Source of the DNA: Pseudoxanthomonas daejeonensis
GTDB lineage: Bacteria > Pseudomonadota > Gammaproteobacteria > Xanthomonadales > Xanthomonadaceae
Assembly (NCBI RefSeq): GCF_010093205.1
Contig: NZ_PDWN01000002.1
Span: 1 to 64,000 of the forward strand
Reading direction: 5' to 3'
DNA length: 64,000 nt
Shown piece by piece: positions 54,159-63,442 of the stretch. Numbering within the stretch: the first letter of the stretch is position 1; each line of letters starts with the position of its first letter. Below the pieces are notes generated by a model, which saw nothing but the letters and a program-made list of their open reading frames with translations, made no database searches and was not told where the DNA came from. The position numbers and the translations under genes were made by a program.

Positions 54159-54689
54159 TCAGACGGCGGCTTGGCGGAATTCGGGGGTGCGGGCCAGGCG
54201 CGACAGGGAGAACACGCTCCAGTCGGCGTCGTCGCTGTGGAACGCCCGGTCGACGAAGTGGGCGTAGCGGCCCTGCGCGAGCGGCGCCGGATCGATCGCC
54301 TGTTCTTCGCCGAAGCTGCGCTGGCCGTAGAGTTCGTCGATGGTCAGGGCCACGTCGCCGCCCTGCTGGCGCATCACCAGCACACGCTGGCCTTCGTGCA
54401 GCACCGTGCGCTCGCCCTCCAGGAACAGCTTGAGGTCGACCACCGGGAACAGGTTGCCGCGCAGGTTGCCGATGCCCAGCAGCCAGGGCTGCGCACCCGG
54501 CACCGGGGTCACCGGTGGCATCGACAGGATCTCGACCACCTCGCCGAACTGGGAGACCAGCCGGTGGTCGCCAACCCGGTAGCCGACGCCGCGCCAGGTT
54601 TCCGGGCCCAGCTCGCGCGCCGGCAACTGGACTGCATGCACCAGGCTGCGCTGCTCGTAGTCGGCGAGGATGTCGAAGGGGGTACGCAT
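54159..54689 (-). CDS. pilI: CheW-like coupling protein PilI
   Basis: A 176-residue CheW-domain adaptor. VVEILSMPPVTPVPGAQPWLLGIGNLRGNLFPVVDLKLFLEGE is the CheW core. It links PilJ to ChpA. The start ATG 54689 overlaps the pilH stop by one base (TGATG). The gene order pilG-pilH-pilI-pilJ-chpA is as in other type IV pilus systems. Confidence 0.95.
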   Translation of the reverse strand: MRTPFDILADYEQRSLVHAVQLPARELGPETWRGVGYRVGDHRLVSQFGEVVEILSMPPVTPVPGAQPWLLGIGNLRGNLFPVVDLKLFLEGERTVLHEGQRVLVMRQQGGDVALTIDELYGQRSFGEEQAIDPAPLAQGRYAHFVDRAFHSDDADWSVFSLSRLARTPEFRQAAV

Positions 54690-55054
54690 CAGGTGGTCAC
54701 CAGCTGGTTGATCCGCTCGAGCAGGTCTTCCTCGCGCGGCGGCTTGACCACGTAGTCGACCGCGCCCTGGCGCATGCCCCAGGCACGGTCGGTTTCCATG
54801 CTCTTGGTGCTGACGATCAGCACCGGGATCTTGCTCGTGGCCGCGTCGCGGGTCAGCGCGCGCGTGGCCTGGAAGCCGCTCATGCCAGGCAGCACGACGT
54901 CCATCAGCACCAGGTCCGGCAGCTGCTTGCGCGCGATGTCGATGCCGTCCTCGGCATTGGTGGCGAGGATGACCTGGTGGCCACCGCGCTGCAGCCACTG
55001 GGTGAAGACCGCGCGATCAGTCGGCGAGTCTTCGATCAGCAGAATTCGAGCCAT
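54689..55054 (-). CDS. pilH: Response regulator PilH
   Basis: A 121-residue single-domain receiver with phospho-acceptor D52 (LVLMDVVLPGMSG), acidic pair near residue 8 (IEDSPTD) and K in VVKPP. It acts with PilG on the pilus motors PilB/PilT or on cAMP control. It is 19 bases downstream of pilG. Confidence 0.95.
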   Translation of the reverse strand: MARILLIEDSPTDRAVFTQWLQRGGHQVILATNAEDGIDIARKQLPDLVLMDVVLPGMSGFQATRALTRDAATSKIPVLIVSTKSMETDRAWGMRQGAVDYVVKPPREEDLLERINQLVTT

Positions 55055-55073
55055 GTTGTTGCCTGCCCCCCGG

Positions 55074-55475
55074 TCAGGCGTTGACGTATGTGCGGATGGC
55101 GCCCAGCAGTTCTTCGCGTGTGAATGGCTTGGTCAGGTATTGCTCGGAACCGACGATGCGGCCCCGCGCCTTGTCGAACAGGCCGTCCTTGGACGAGAGC
55201 ATGATCACGGGCGTGGACTTGAATTTCTGGTTGCCCTTGATCAGCGCGCAGGTCTGATAGCCGTCCAGTCGCGGCATCATGATGTCGACGAAGATGATCT
55301 GCGGCTGCTGGTCGGCGATCTTGGCCAGGGCCTCGAAGCCGTCGCTGGCAGTGACCACCTCGCACCCTTCGCGCTTGAGCAAGGTCTCGGCGGTACGGCG
55401 GATGGTCTTGGAGTCATCGATAACCATGACCCGCAAGCCGCCCAATGCCCCGGTAGGGGCCGTGTTGTCTGTCAT
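55074..55475 (-). CDS. pilG: Response regulator PilG
   Basis: A 133-residue receiver with D64 in IIFVDIMMPRLDG and the acidic pair in VIDDSKTIRR. It is the first gene of the Pil-Chp transcript. The start ATG 55475 is favoured; the frame is open upstream but without family match. A TTGACA -35 promoter lies upstream. Confidence 0.96.
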   Translation of the reverse strand: MTDNTAPTGALGGLRVMVIDDSKTIRRTAETLLKREGCEVVTASDGFEALAKIADQQPQIIFVDIMMPRLDGYQTCALIKGNQKFKSTPVIMLSSKDGLFDKARGRIVGSEQYLTKPFTREELLGAIRTYVNA

Positions 55476-55527
55476 TACCCTAATTCCCCATGCGCGCGGC
55501 GCTTCTTGCGGCGCCACTGCGAAGATG

Positions 55528-55558
55528 TCTATATCCCAGTACGGCCAAGGACTGTCAA
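55528..55558 (-). promoter_or_regulatory. Promoter of the pilG-chpC operon
   Basis: On the minus strand a perfect TTGACA (55558-55553) is followed by GATATA (55535-55530, 17-base spacer) or TATAGA (55533-55528, 19-base spacer). It leaves a leader of about 45-50 bases to the pilG ATG. It is divergent from gshB. Confidence 0.65.
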
Positions 55559-55702
55559 GCCCGCTGTTGGGGCGCCGCGTGGCTGAACGGGGAGATGCGA
55601 ACACCGTCTCATTCCGTGGCTGCCATCTCGTTCCCCGCGCCCCGGCGCTGGCGGCCGGATCGGCTAACATCGACGGCCCGCCTCCTGCCCAGTCGTCCCT
55701 AC

Positions 55703-56659
55703 ATGCCCGCGCCTTTGGACGTCATCGTGGTGATGGACCCGATCGGGTCGATCAAGATCGCCAAGGACACGACCTTCGCCATGCTGCTGGAGGCGCAACG
55801 GCGTGGCCATCGCCTGCACTACGTCCGCCCCGGCGGCCTGTCGATCCGCGAGGCCCGCGCCTGGGCCCGGGTCGCGCCGCTGGCGGTACGGGACGACAAG
55901 GCCGGCTGGTTCGAGCTGGGCGACTGGACGGACCTGACCTTCGGCCCCGGGCAACTGGTGCTGATGCGCAAGGACCCGCCCTTCGACGGCGAATACCTGT
56001 ACGACACCCACATCCTGGACCTGGCGCGCCTGGCCGGCGCGCAGGTGGTCAACGATCCGCAGGGCCTGCGCGACTTCAACGAGAAGCTGGCGACGATGCT
56101 GTTCCCGCAGTGCTGCCCACCGACCCGGATCAGCCGCGACCCGGCCGAACTGAAGGCCTTCGCCGCCGAGCAGGGCCGCGTGGTGCTCAAGCCGCTGGAC
56201 GGCATGGGCGGGCGCTCGATCTTCCTCAGCCAGGCCGGCGATCCCAACCTCAACGTGATCCTGGAGACGCTGACCGAGGGCGGCAGGAAGCTGGCCCTGG
56301 CGCAGCGCTACCTGCCGGAGATCTCCGCAGGCGACAAGCGCATCCTGCTCGTCGACGGCGAACCGGTCGACTACTGCCTGGCGCGGATCCCGCAGGGCGA
56401 CGAATTCCGCGGCAACCTGGCCGCCGGTGGCCGCGGCGAAGGCCGCCCGCTGAGCGAGCGCGACCGCTGGATCGCCGCCCAGGTCGGACCGGAAATGCGC
56501 CGCCGCGGCATGCGCTTCGTCGGCCTGGACGTGATCGGCGACTTCCTCACCGAGGTCAACGTCACCAGCCCGACCTGCGTGCGCGAACTGGACGCCCAGT
56601 TCGGGCTGAACATCGCCGGGATGCTGTTCGACGCGATCGAGGCCGACGGCGCGGCATGA
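55703..56659 (+). CDS. gshB: Glutathione synthetase
   Basis: A 318-residue ATP-grasp enzyme joining gamma-glutamylcysteine and glycine. It has VIVVMDPIGSIKIAKDTTFAMLLEAQRRGH, LMRKDPPFDGEYLYDTHIL, the ATP-grasp part VVLKPLDGMGGRSIF and the end LDVIGDFLTEVNVTSPTCVRELD. The start ATG 55703 gives the family N-terminus. The stop overlaps the tonB3-like gene (ATGA). Confidence 0.97.
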   Translation: MPAPLDVIVVMDPIGSIKIAKDTTFAMLLEAQRRGHRLHYVRPGGLSIREARAWARVAPLAVRDDKAGWFELGDWTDLTFGPGQLVLMRKDPPFDGEYLYDTHILDLARLAGAQVVNDPQGLRDFNEKLATMLFPQCCPPTRISRDPAELKAFAAEQGRVVLKPLDGMGGRSIFLSQAGDPNLNVILETLTEGGRKLALAQRYLPEISAGDKRILLVDGEPVDYCLARIPQGDEFRGNLAAGGRGEGRPLSERDRWIAAQVGPEMRRRGMRFVGLDVIGDFLTEVNVTSPTCVRELDAQFGLNIAGMLFDAIEADGAA

Positions 56660-57540
56660 GCGCCACCGCAGTCGCGCCGCCGTCCCCGCCACCCATTGGC
56701 GCCCGCCAGCGCCTCAACGCCACCGTCGTGCTGTCGCTGCTGGTCCACGGGATCCTGATCCTGGGCCTGGGCTTCGCCTTCAAGGACGAGGCGCCGCTGG
56801 TGCCGACCCTGGACGTGATCTTCAGCCAGACCCAGACCCCGTTGAGCCCCGAACAGGCCGACTTCCTGGCCCAGGCCAACAACCGCGGCGGCGGCGAGCA
56901 CGACAAGGCGCAACGCCCGCGCGACCTCCAGGCCGGCGCGATTCCGCTGGCCGAACCGGGTGATGAGCCCCTCCCGCAACGGCAAAGCGCCGCAGTGGAA
57001 GCGCCTCCACCCGAGGCCCGGGTGGTCGCCAGTCGCCGGGGCGAGGATGTGGTGGCGCAGGCGCAGCCACGCGAGCCCCTGCAGTCGCCGCTGCCGCCAG
57101 TCAGCGAGGCGCGCGCCGCGCGCGATGCGGAGATGGCGCGACTGGCGGCGGAGGTCTACCTGCGCTCCGAGCTATACGCCAAGCGGCCGACCCGCAAGTT
57201 CGTCTCGGCCAGCACCCGCGAGTACGCCTACGCCACCTACCTGCGCGCCTGGGTCGACCGCGCCGAGCGGATCGGCAACCTCAACTATCCCGACGAGGCG
57301 CGCCGCCGCCGGCTCGGCGGCCAGGTCGTCGTCAGCGTGGGGGTGCGCCGCGACGGTACCGTCGAGAGCACGCGGATCCTGCGCTCCAGCGGCACGCCAC
57401 TGCTGGACGAAGGCGTGCTGCGCATGGTCGGCCTGGCCGAACCGTTCCCGCCGCTGCCGGAAACCCCGGACAAGGTCGACGTCCTGCATGTCACCCGGAC
57501 CTGGGTGTTCGTGCCGGCGGGGAACGTGCGGACCGAGTAG
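56656..57540 (+). CDS. TonB-like energy transducer (TonB3 type)
   Basis: A 294-residue protein with one N-terminal membrane helix (about 22-42), a variable charged periplasmic linker, and a C-terminal TonB domain (about 205-290: NLNYPDEARRRRLGGQVVVSVGVRRDGTVESTRILRSSGTPLLDEGVLRMV). The order gshB-tonB next to pilG matches P. aeruginosa tonB3, where the gene is needed for twitching motility, so a pilus-linked role is more likely than iron uptake. It is coupled to gshB and ends with a bidirectional terminator. Confidence 0.9.
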   Translation: MSATAVAPPSPPPIGARQRLNATVVLSLLVHGILILGLGFAFKDEAPLVPTLDVIFSQTQTPLSPEQADFLAQANNRGGGEHDKAQRPRDLQAGAIPLAEPGDEPLPQRQSAAVEAPPPEARVVASRRGEDVVAQAQPREPLQSPLPPVSEARAARDAEMARLAAEVYLRSELYAKRPTRKFVSASTREYAYATYLRAWVDRAERIGNLNYPDEARRRRLGGQVVVSVGVRRDGTVESTRILRSSGTPLLDEGVLRMVGLAEPFPPLPETPDKVDVLHVTRTWVFVPAGNVRTE

Positions 57541-57674
57541 CTCCCGCGCCCGCCGGCAAGCTGCGAGCCCGGTGTTCGCGCAGTCGACGAAACCATCGAG
57601 CGAAAGCAGAAAGCCGACGCGCTCCGATGCCCGGCTTCGGCTGTAGTTCTGGCTGTTGTTGCTATCGGAGAAAA

Positions 57675-57700
57675 ACGCCGGCGCGAGGCCGGCGTCTTTT
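57675..57700. terminator. Bidirectional rho-independent terminator
   Basis: ACGCCGGC (57675-57682) and GCCGGCGT (57688-57695) form an 8-bp stem with a 5-base loop. CTTTT follows on the plus strand and AAAAA precedes, so it can end both the tonB-like gene and the convergent aldolase gene. Confidence 0.9.
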
Positions 57701-57726
57701 CGAACCCTGTTACCTGTACGGCGCTG

Positions 57727-58731
57727 TCACCCTTCCCACTGCCCGAGCGCCGCCAGGCCGTTGTCGCGCGCACGCGCGGCCACGATCTGCTGGGCCTTGG
57801 CGAAGTTGCCGGTCATGTCCTTGGCCCACAGGCCGAGCGCGGCCTGCTGCATGGCCCGGCCGTAGGAGAAGCTCAGCGGCCACGGGTTCGGACCCAGGCG
57901 GTTCATCGCGTCCAGGTGCGCGGTGGCGTCCTCGTCGCTCTGCCCACCGGACAGGAACACGATGCCCGGCAGGATCGCCGGCACGGTGCTCTTCAGGCAC
58001 ATCAGGGTCGACTCGGCCACTTCCTGGACGTCGGCCTGCTCCGGGCAGTCCTTGCCGGACACGACCATCGAAGCCTTGAGGATCGTGCCTTCCAGCAGCA
58101 CGTTCTGCTCGTAGAGCGCGCCGAACAGCGAACGCAGCACCGCCTCGGTGACTTCGTAGGCGGTCTCGATGTCGTGGTCGCCGTCCATCAGCACTTCCGG
58201 CTCGACCATCGGCACCAGGCCCTGCTCCTGGCACAACGCGGCGTAGCGCGAAAGCGCGTGCGCATTGACCTCGATGCAGGTGCCGGTCGGGATGTCCTCG
58301 CCGATGGTGATCACGGCGCGCCACTTGGCGAAACGCGCACCCAGCCGGTAGTACTCCTCCAGCCGTGCACGCAGGCCGTCCAGGCCCTCGGTCACCAGCT
58401 CGCCGGGAAAGCCGGCCAGCGCGGTGGTGCCCTTGTCGACCTTGATGCCCGGCAGGATGCCCTGCTGGGCCATGTACTTGGCGAACGGCACGCCGGCCCT
58501 GGTCGACTGGCGCAGGGTCTCGTCGTACAGGATTGCGCCGGAAAGGTGCTCGGAGAGCTTGGGCGCGGTCAGCAGCAGCTCGCGGTAGGCGCGCCGGTTC
58601 TCTTCGGTGTTCTCGATGCCCACGCCGGCGAAGCGCTTGCCGATCGTCGTCGTGGACTCGTCGATCGCGATGATGCCCTTGCCCGGGGCGACCATCGCCT
58701 GGGCGGTTTCGGCAAGCTGTTCGATGCTCAT
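57727..58731 (-). CDS. Class I fructose-bisphosphate aldolase
   Basis: A 334-residue Schiff-base aldolase of the type found in animals and some bacteria. It has LAETAQAMVAPGKGIIAIDESTTTIGKRF, VEPEVLMDGDHDIETAY, the lysine in LEGTILKASMVVSGKD and the C-terminal part ALQ-like (GRAMQQAALGLWAKD). It cleaves fructose 1,6-bisphosphate in glycolysis and gluconeogenesis. It follows pyk on the same strand, with its own perfect TATAAT. A class II enzyme may exist elsewhere. Confidence 0.95.
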   Translation of the reverse strand: MSIEQLAETAQAMVAPGKGIIAIDESTTTIGKRFAGVGIENTEENRRAYRELLLTAPKLSEHLSGAILYDETLRQSTRAGVPFAKYMAQQGILPGIKVDKGTTALAGFPGELVTEGLDGLRARLEEYYRLGARFAKWRAVITIGEDIPTGTCIEVNAHALSRYAALCQEQGLVPMVEPEVLMDGDHDIETAYEVTEAVLRSLFGALYEQNVLLEGTILKASMVVSGKDCPEQADVQEVAESTLMCLKSTVPAILPGIVFLSGGQSDEDATAHLDAMNRLGPNPWPLSFSYGRAMQQAALGLWAKDMTGNFAKAQQIVAARARDNGLAALGQWEG

Positions 58732-58765
58732 GGGGTTCCTGCACGGGGGCTACTGGAAGGCCGCG

Positions 58766-58771
58766 ATTATA
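58766..58771 (-). promoter_or_regulatory. Perfect -10 (TATAAT) of the aldolase gene
   Basis: On the minus strand TATAAT lies 34 bases ahead of the aldolase ATG. No good -35 is visible at 17 bases (GAGTGG). Confidence 0.5.
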
Positions 58772-58822
58772 GCCGCGGCGCCTGCCGTCCACTCCCGTGA
58801 AGGAATACGCCCCAAACCAGCG

Positions 58823-58843
58823 CGGCGCCCGATGGGCGCCGCG
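58823..58843 (-). terminator. GC-rich hairpin downstream of pyk
   Basis: GCGGCGCCC and GGGCGCCGC form a perfect 9-bp stem with a 3-base loop; outer ACCAGC/GCTGGT can also pair. It follows pyk on the minus strand but has only a TTT after it, so it is a weak terminator or a stem that stabilises the mRNA. Confidence 0.45.
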
Positions 58844-58864
58844 TGGCTCAACGCTGGTGCTGTG

Positions 58865-60331
58865 TCAGAGCTCGCCCAGGCCGCTGGCGCTGCCGTCCGC
58901 ACTGACCTCGAGCAGGCGCAGCGTGTTGGTCGCGCCATGGGTTTCCATGTGCTCGCCACTGGTGAACACGACGCGGTCGCCCGCCTTCAGCTGGTTGGCC
59001 TCGACCAGCAGGCGGATGCTGCCGCGCGCGGCTTCGCGCGGGGTCAGGCCGCGGCTGTCGAAGTTGATCGGGAACACGTCGCGCATCATCGCCATCTTGC
59101 GGCGCGCGCCGTCGTGGCGGGTGATCGCGTAGATCGGCGCCGAGGCGCGGAAGCGCGACAGGTAGCGCGCGGTGCCGCCGGATTCGGTCATCGCCACGAT
59201 CGCGCGCACGCCGATGTGCTGCGACAGGAACATGGTGCCCATCGCGATGGCCTGGTCGGCGCGCTCGAGGTTGCGCTGGGCCTTGCCGAAGTCGGTCTCG
59301 GTCTGGAACTGGCGTTCGGCGCCCAGGCAGATGCGGGCCATCGCCTCGACCGCGCGCACCGGGTAGGCGCCGGCGGCGGTCTCGGCCGACAGCATCACCG
59401 CGTCGGTGCCGTCGATGACCGCGTTGGCCACGTCCAGCACCTCGGCGCGGGTCGGGATCGGGCTCTCGACCATCGACTGCAGCATCTGCGTGGCGGTGAT
59501 CACCACTTTGTTCTGCGCCAGCGACTCGCGGATGATCTTCTTCTGCAGGCCCGGCAGCTCGGCGTCGCCGATCTCCACGCCCAGGTCGCCGCGGGCGACC
59601 ATGACCACGTCGGAGGCCTCGACGATCTCGACCAGGTTCTCGATCGCCTCGGTGCGCTCGACCTTGGACACCAGCGCCGCGTCGCAGCCGTGCGAACGGG
59701 CGATCGCGCGGGCATCGTTCATGTCCTGCGCATTGCGGCAGAACGAGACGGCGATGAAGTCCACGCCGATCTTGGCGACGATGCCGATCAGCTCCTTGTC
59801 GCGTTCGGTCAGCGCGCCCAGCGAGAGGCCGCCGCCCTGCTTGTTCAGGCCCTTGCGGTCCGACAGCACGCCGTCGTTGAGCACGGTGTTGACGATGCGC
59901 TCGCCCTGCACGTCCACGACCTGCAATTGCATCAGGCCATCGTCGAGCAGCAGCACGTCGCCGGCCGCCACGTCGCCCGGCAGCCCCAGGTAGCTGACGC
60001 CGACCTGGGTGTTGTCGCCGGGAGGCGCGTCCACGGAGGCGACCAGGTCGAAGCGGTCGCCCGCCTTCAGCGTGATCTTGCCGGCGGCGAAGCGCTCGAT
60101 GCGGATCTTCGGGCCGGGCAGGTCGGCGAGGATGCCGACTTCCACGCCGACCCGTGCCGCCGCGGCGCGCACGTCGGCGGCACGCTTGGCCTGGCCCGAC
60201 GGATCGCCGTGCGAGAAATTGAGGCGGACGACATTCACGCCGGCGCGGAACAGCGCCTCCAGCACGCCCGGCGCGTCGGTGGCCGGTCCGAGGGTGGCGA
60301 GGATCTTGGTGCGGCGCTGTTGGTCGGTCAT
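58865..60331 (-). CDS. pyk: Pyruvate kinase
   Basis: A 488-residue glycolytic enzyme: phosphoenolpyruvate + ADP to pyruvate + ATP. It has [28 protein letters not shown], the active-site segment [34 protein letters not shown] and the C-terminal domain ([21 protein letters not shown]). Length is typical (about 480). It is divergent from the transaldolase gene, and the aldolase gene follows. Confidence 0.97.
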   Translation of the reverse strand: MTDQQRRTKILATLGPATDAPGVLEALFRAGVNVVRLNFSHGDPSGQAKRAADVRAAAARVGVEVGILADLPGPKIRIERFAAGKITLKAGDRFDLVASVDAPPGDNTQVGVSYLGLPGDVAAGDVLLLDDGLMQLQVVDVQGERIVNTVLNDGVLSDRKGLNKQGGGLSLGALTERDKELIGIVAKIGVDFIAVSFCRNAQDMNDARAIARSHGCDAALVSKVERTEAIENLVEIVEASDVVMVARGDLGVEIGDAELPGLQKKIIRESLAQNKVVITATQMLQSMVESPIPTRAEVLDVANAVIDGTDAVMLSAETAAGAYPVRAVEAMARICLGAERQFQTETDFGKAQRNLERADQAIAMGTMFLSQHIGVRAIVAMTESGGTARYLSRFRASAPIYAITRHDGARRKMAMMRDVFPINFDSRGLTPREAARGSIRLLVEANQLKAGDRVVFTSGEHMETHGATNTLRLLEVSADGSASGLGEL

Positions 60332-60509
60332 TTCTCTTGTGTGAGGTCCCTAAAAGGCAGGGAAAACTACCACAACGACCCACCGAGCGGCAGCGCTGTC
60401 ATCGGCGACGCGCCGTTCGTCCTGCGCGGCATCGTCGCCGACTGGACGCATACGCATGCGGACGGAAAACAAGTTGCATCGACAACCATGCGCGCGCACC
60501 TCAGTCACG

Positions 60510-60539
60510 GCGACACGCGGTGTCGCGCGCAGGTACGAT
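60510..60539 (+). promoter_or_regulatory. Transaldolase promoter with overlapping palindrome
   Basis: TACGAT (60534-60539) is a -10 box 38 bases ahead of the ATG. GCGACAC-GCG-GTGTCGC (60510-60526) is a perfect 7-bp-arm inverted repeat exactly over the -35 position, so it is a candidate operator for a carbon-metabolism regulator. Confidence 0.45.
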
Positions 60540-60576
60540 GGACAGTCCCATCTGTCCCCAAGCCATTCCGCATCCG

Positions 60577-61554
60577 ATGACCGCATCCGCCTCCGTTTCA
60601 GCTCCCTCCCGCCTGCAGCAGCTGCGCGAACTGTCGGTGGTCGTCGCCGACACCGGCGACTACGACGCCATCGTCCGCCTGCGTCCCGTCGACTGCACCA
60701 CCAACCCGACCCTGGTGAAGAAGGCCCTGGGCCTGCCGGTCTATGCCGAGCTCATCGATCGCGAACTGGCCTGGGCACGCACCCAGCCGGCGGTCGACAA
60801 GGCCGTGATCGACGAGGTCGCCGACCGGCTGACCGTCGGCGTCGGCGCGATGCTGACCGGCCTGGTCCCGGGCCGCGTGTCCACCGAGGTCGATGCGGAC
60901 CTGGCCCATGACACCGCCGCGACCGTGGCCAAGGCGCGCAAGTTCGTCGCCATGTACGCCGAGCGCGGCATCGGCCGGGAAAAGATCCTGATCAAGGTCG
61001 CCGCCACCTGGGAAGGCGTGGAAGCGGCGCGCCAGCTGCAGGCCGAGGGCATCGACTGCAACCTCACGCTGATCTTCAACCCGACCCAGGCCATCGCCTG
61101 CGCCGAGGCCGGCGCGTTCCTGATCTCGCCCTTCGTCGGCCGCATCCTCGACTGGTACAAGGCCCGCGGCCAGGTGCCGGCGAGCATCGACAAGGATCCG
61201 GGCGTGGTGTTCGTGCGCGGGGTCTACGCCGAGTTCAAGCGGCGCGGCGCGGCGACCGTGGTCATGGGCGCCTCGTTCCGCTCCGTCGAGCAGGTGCTGG
61301 CCCTGGCCGGCTGCGACCGCCTGACGATTTCGCCCGACTTGCTCGAACAGCTGGACGCCTCCACCGGCACGGTCGAGCGCAGGCTGGTCGCGGCGGCGCG
61401 CGAGGAACGGGTGATCACGCCGGTCAACCAGGCCCGCTTCGCCGCCGACCTGGCTGCCGACGCGATGGCCGACGAGAAGCTGGCCGAGGGCATCGCCGCC
61501 TTCGCCAAGGACCTGGACGCCCTGCGCAGCGATATCGCCCAGCGCCTGGCGTGA
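60577..61554 (+). CDS. tal: Transaldolase
   Basis: A 325-residue enzyme of the non-oxidative pentose phosphate pathway. It has [36 protein letters not shown], the Schiff-base lysine in [38 protein letters not shown] and [13 protein letters not shown]. The start ATG 60577 is chosen; upstream readings lack a family match. It overlaps the next gene by 4 bases (GTGA). Confidence 0.96.
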   Translation: MTASASVSAPSRLQQLRELSVVVADTGDYDAIVRLRPVDCTTNPTLVKKALGLPVYAELIDRELAWARTQPAVDKAVIDEVADRLTVGVGAMLTGLVPGRVSTEVDADLAHDTAATVAKARKFVAMYAERGIGREKILIKVAATWEGVEAARQLQAEGIDCNLTLIFNPTQAIACAEAGAFLISPFVGRILDWYKARGQVPASIDKDPGVVFVRGVYAEFKRRGAATVVMGASFRSVEQVLALAGCDRLTISPDLLEQLDASTGTVERRLVAAAREERVITPVNQARFAADLAADAMADEKLAEGIAAFAKDLDALRSDIAQRLA

Positions 61555-62192
61555 CCCTCAACCGCGTGCTGCTGGCCTGCCTGCTGCTCGGGCTGGCCGG
61601 CTGGTGGTTTTCCACGCCGCGCCGCGCCGGCGACCTGCCCGCCGCGGTGCATGCGGGCAGCAGCCGGTGTCCGTTGCCGCCGTCGATCCGCCAGAGCGGG
61701 GCCCCGCTGCAGAGCGATGTCCCCGGCGGCATGGCGTCGTTCCCGATGGCCGCGTCGAAGCTGGTGCCGCTGGCAGGCTTCAGCCTCGACGGACGCGTGC
61801 TCTCGCGCCGCGACTATTCCAGCGGGCGTGAAGCCGACTGGTCGCCCACCGACCTGGCCCTGGGCTGGGACGGCATGGCGCGCGATGACGTGATCGACGG
61901 CCTCGACATCAGCCAGTCCGGACGCTGGTACCGCTACCGCTGGCAGAACGACCCGCCGCTGCCGCCGCCCGAGATCGCACGCAGCAGCGCGAACATGCAC
62001 ATGATCCCCTCATCGACCGAGGTCGCGCGCACGCTGGCTGGCATCAAGGCCGGGCAGCGCGTGCGGATCGACGGCTGGCTGGTCGAGGTCCAGGCCGACG
62101 ACGGCTGGCGCTGGCGCAGCTCCACCAGCCGCACCGACACCGGCGGCGGCGCCTGCGAGGTGGTCTACGTGTGCGGGATCTCGGCTTTGTAG
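61551..62192 (+). CDS. Exported or membrane-anchored protein of unknown function
   Basis: A 213-residue protein; I recognise no family with certainty. The GTG at 61551 overlaps the tal stop. A hydrophobic N-terminus (about residues 4-20) can be a signal peptide or anchor. The mature part has a [35 protein letters not shown] block and a [21 protein letters not shown] block, which could be a small beta-rich periplasmic domain. Two cysteines (CEVVYVC) near the end may form a disulfide or bind a metal. The stop codon is inside a REP-like arm. Confidence 0.75.
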   Translation: MTLNRVLLACLLLGLAGWWFSTPRRAGDLPAAVHAGSSRCPLPPSIRQSGAPLQSDVPGGMASFPMAASKLVPLAGFSLDGRVLSRRDYSSGREADWSPTDLALGWDGMARDDVIDGLDISQSGRWYRYRWQNDPPLPPPEIARSSANMHMIPSSTEVARTLAGIKAGQRVRIDGWLVEVQADDGWRWRSSTSRTDTGGGACEVVYVCGISAL

Positions 62193-62286
62193 GAGCGGGC
62201 ATGACCGCGACACCGGGGGCATCGGAATCACGGGGGCACCGTCGGGCCGAGGGCGTCGGCTTCGCGGACTGAAGTCCGCTCCTACA
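62188..62286. repeat. REP/BIME-like inverted repeat pair
   Basis: TGTAGGAGCGG (62188-62198) is matched by CCGCTCCTACA (62276-62286), and the right half forms an inner hairpin GCGGACT/AGTCCGC (62264-62279). The GTAGGAGCG and ACTGAAGTCCGC words are those of REP elements common in this family. It separates two convergent genes. Confidence 0.75.
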
Positions 62287-62314
62287 AGAAACAGCGACCC
62301 CGCCGCTGCAGCGA

Positions 62315-62968
62315 TCAGATCGCGCAGGACACGCCGGTTCCACCCAGCCCGCAGTACCCGTTCGGGTTCTTCGACAGGTACTGCTGGTGGTAATCCTCGG
62401 CGTAGAAGAACGCCGGCGCCGGATACGCGATCTCGGTGGTGATCGGCGGGTAGCCCGATGCTTGCAGCGACTCCTGGTAGGCATCGCGGCTGGCCAGGGC
62501 CGCGTCGTACTGCGCCTGGGTGTGGCAGTAGAGGGCCGAGCGGTACTGGGTACCGACGTCGTTGCCCTGGCGCATGCCCTGGGTCGGATCGTGGCTCTCC
62601 CAGAAGGCTTTCAGCAGCGCGGCGAAATCCAGCTGGGCCGGGTCGTAGACCACGCGCACCGCTTCGGTGTGCCCGGTCTGGCCGGAGCACACCTCTTCGT
62701 AGGTCGGATTCGGCGTGCCGCCGCCGGCATAACCCACCGCGGTGGTATGCACGCCCGGCAGGTTCCAGAACTTGCGCTCGGCACCCCAGAAGCAGCCCAG
62801 GCCCACTTCGACCACCTCCATGCCCGGGAATTCGCCACGCAGCGGGCGGCCGTGGACACGATGGACGTTGTGCAGCGGCAACGGTTGCCCGCGGCCCGGC
62901 AGCAGGTCCGCCTCGCGCGGCAGGCGCTGCTTCCAGGCGCCTACGCCAAGCATCGATCCAAGGGTCAT
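62315..62968 (-). CDS. msrA: Peptide methionine-S-sulfoxide reductase MsrA
   Basis: A 217-residue repair enzyme that reduces methionine-S-sulfoxide. The catalytic cysteine is in [31 protein letters not shown] and [20 protein letters not shown] follow, and the C-terminal cysteines ([13 protein letters not shown]) are the resolving ones. The ATG at 62968 has ACGGAG 6 bases ahead; the GTG at 62983 overlaps the DUF2007 gene by 4 bases and is also possible. Confidence 0.95.
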   Translation of the reverse strand: MTLGSMLGVGAWKQRLPREADLLPGRGQPLPLHNVHRVHGRPLRGEFPGMEVVEVGLGCFWGAERKFWNLPGVHTTAVGYAGGGTPNPTYEEVCSGQTGHTEAVRVVYDPAQLDFAALLKAFWESHDPTQGMRQGNDVGTQYRSALYCHTQAQYDAALASRDAYQESLQASGYPPITTEIAYPAPAFFYAEDYHQQYLSKNPNGYCGLGGTGVSCAI

Positions 62969-62979
62969 CGGACGCTCCG

Positions 62980-63252
62980 TCACGCCGGCAGGAGGCCGGG
63001 GTCGTCCAGTGAAATGGGGTCGGAACCGGTGCCGGGCAAGTCGTCGCCCAGCCCGGCGGCCTGCAGCGCCGCGCTGGCTTCGGGCATCGACGAGTCGGGC
63101 ACGCAGACCCGAAGGACCCCGAACAGCGGCAGTTCGCCGGCACCACCGAGCAGGTTCTCGCCGAAGACGAAGGCCGGGATGCCGACGTCTTCCAGCACGT
63201 GCCGGGCCAGGTGGGCGTCGATCAGGTTGTGGGCGCGGTAGGCGACCTGCAT
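62980..63252 (-). CDS. DUF2007-type putative signal-transducing protein
   Basis: A 90-residue protein with the DUF2007 pattern [32 protein letters not shown] and [17 protein letters not shown]. The family has a GlnB-like small fold, but its function is unknown. The ATG at 63252 has GAGGA ahead at a good distance. It is upstream of msrA on the same strand and may be coupled to it. Confidence 0.85.
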   Translation of the reverse strand: MQVAYRAHNLIDAHLARHVLEDVGIPAFVFGENLLGGAGELPLFGVLRVCVPDSSMPEASAALQAAGLGDDLPGTGSDPISLDDPGLLPA

Positions 63253-63442
63253 GGAGGAATCCTCACGGGCCGGCGGACACCGCGTCCGCCATCGACCCGA
63301 GCATACGCCCGCCCCGGCGGCATCGGCCAAGCATCCGCGAACGCGCCGTCAGCCGTTCAGGCGGAACGCGTCGACCGCGCGCAGCCGCCTGCACCGGGGC
63401 GGCTCGGCTAAACTTGCGGTTTGCCTTCGCAGCCCCCGCCCC

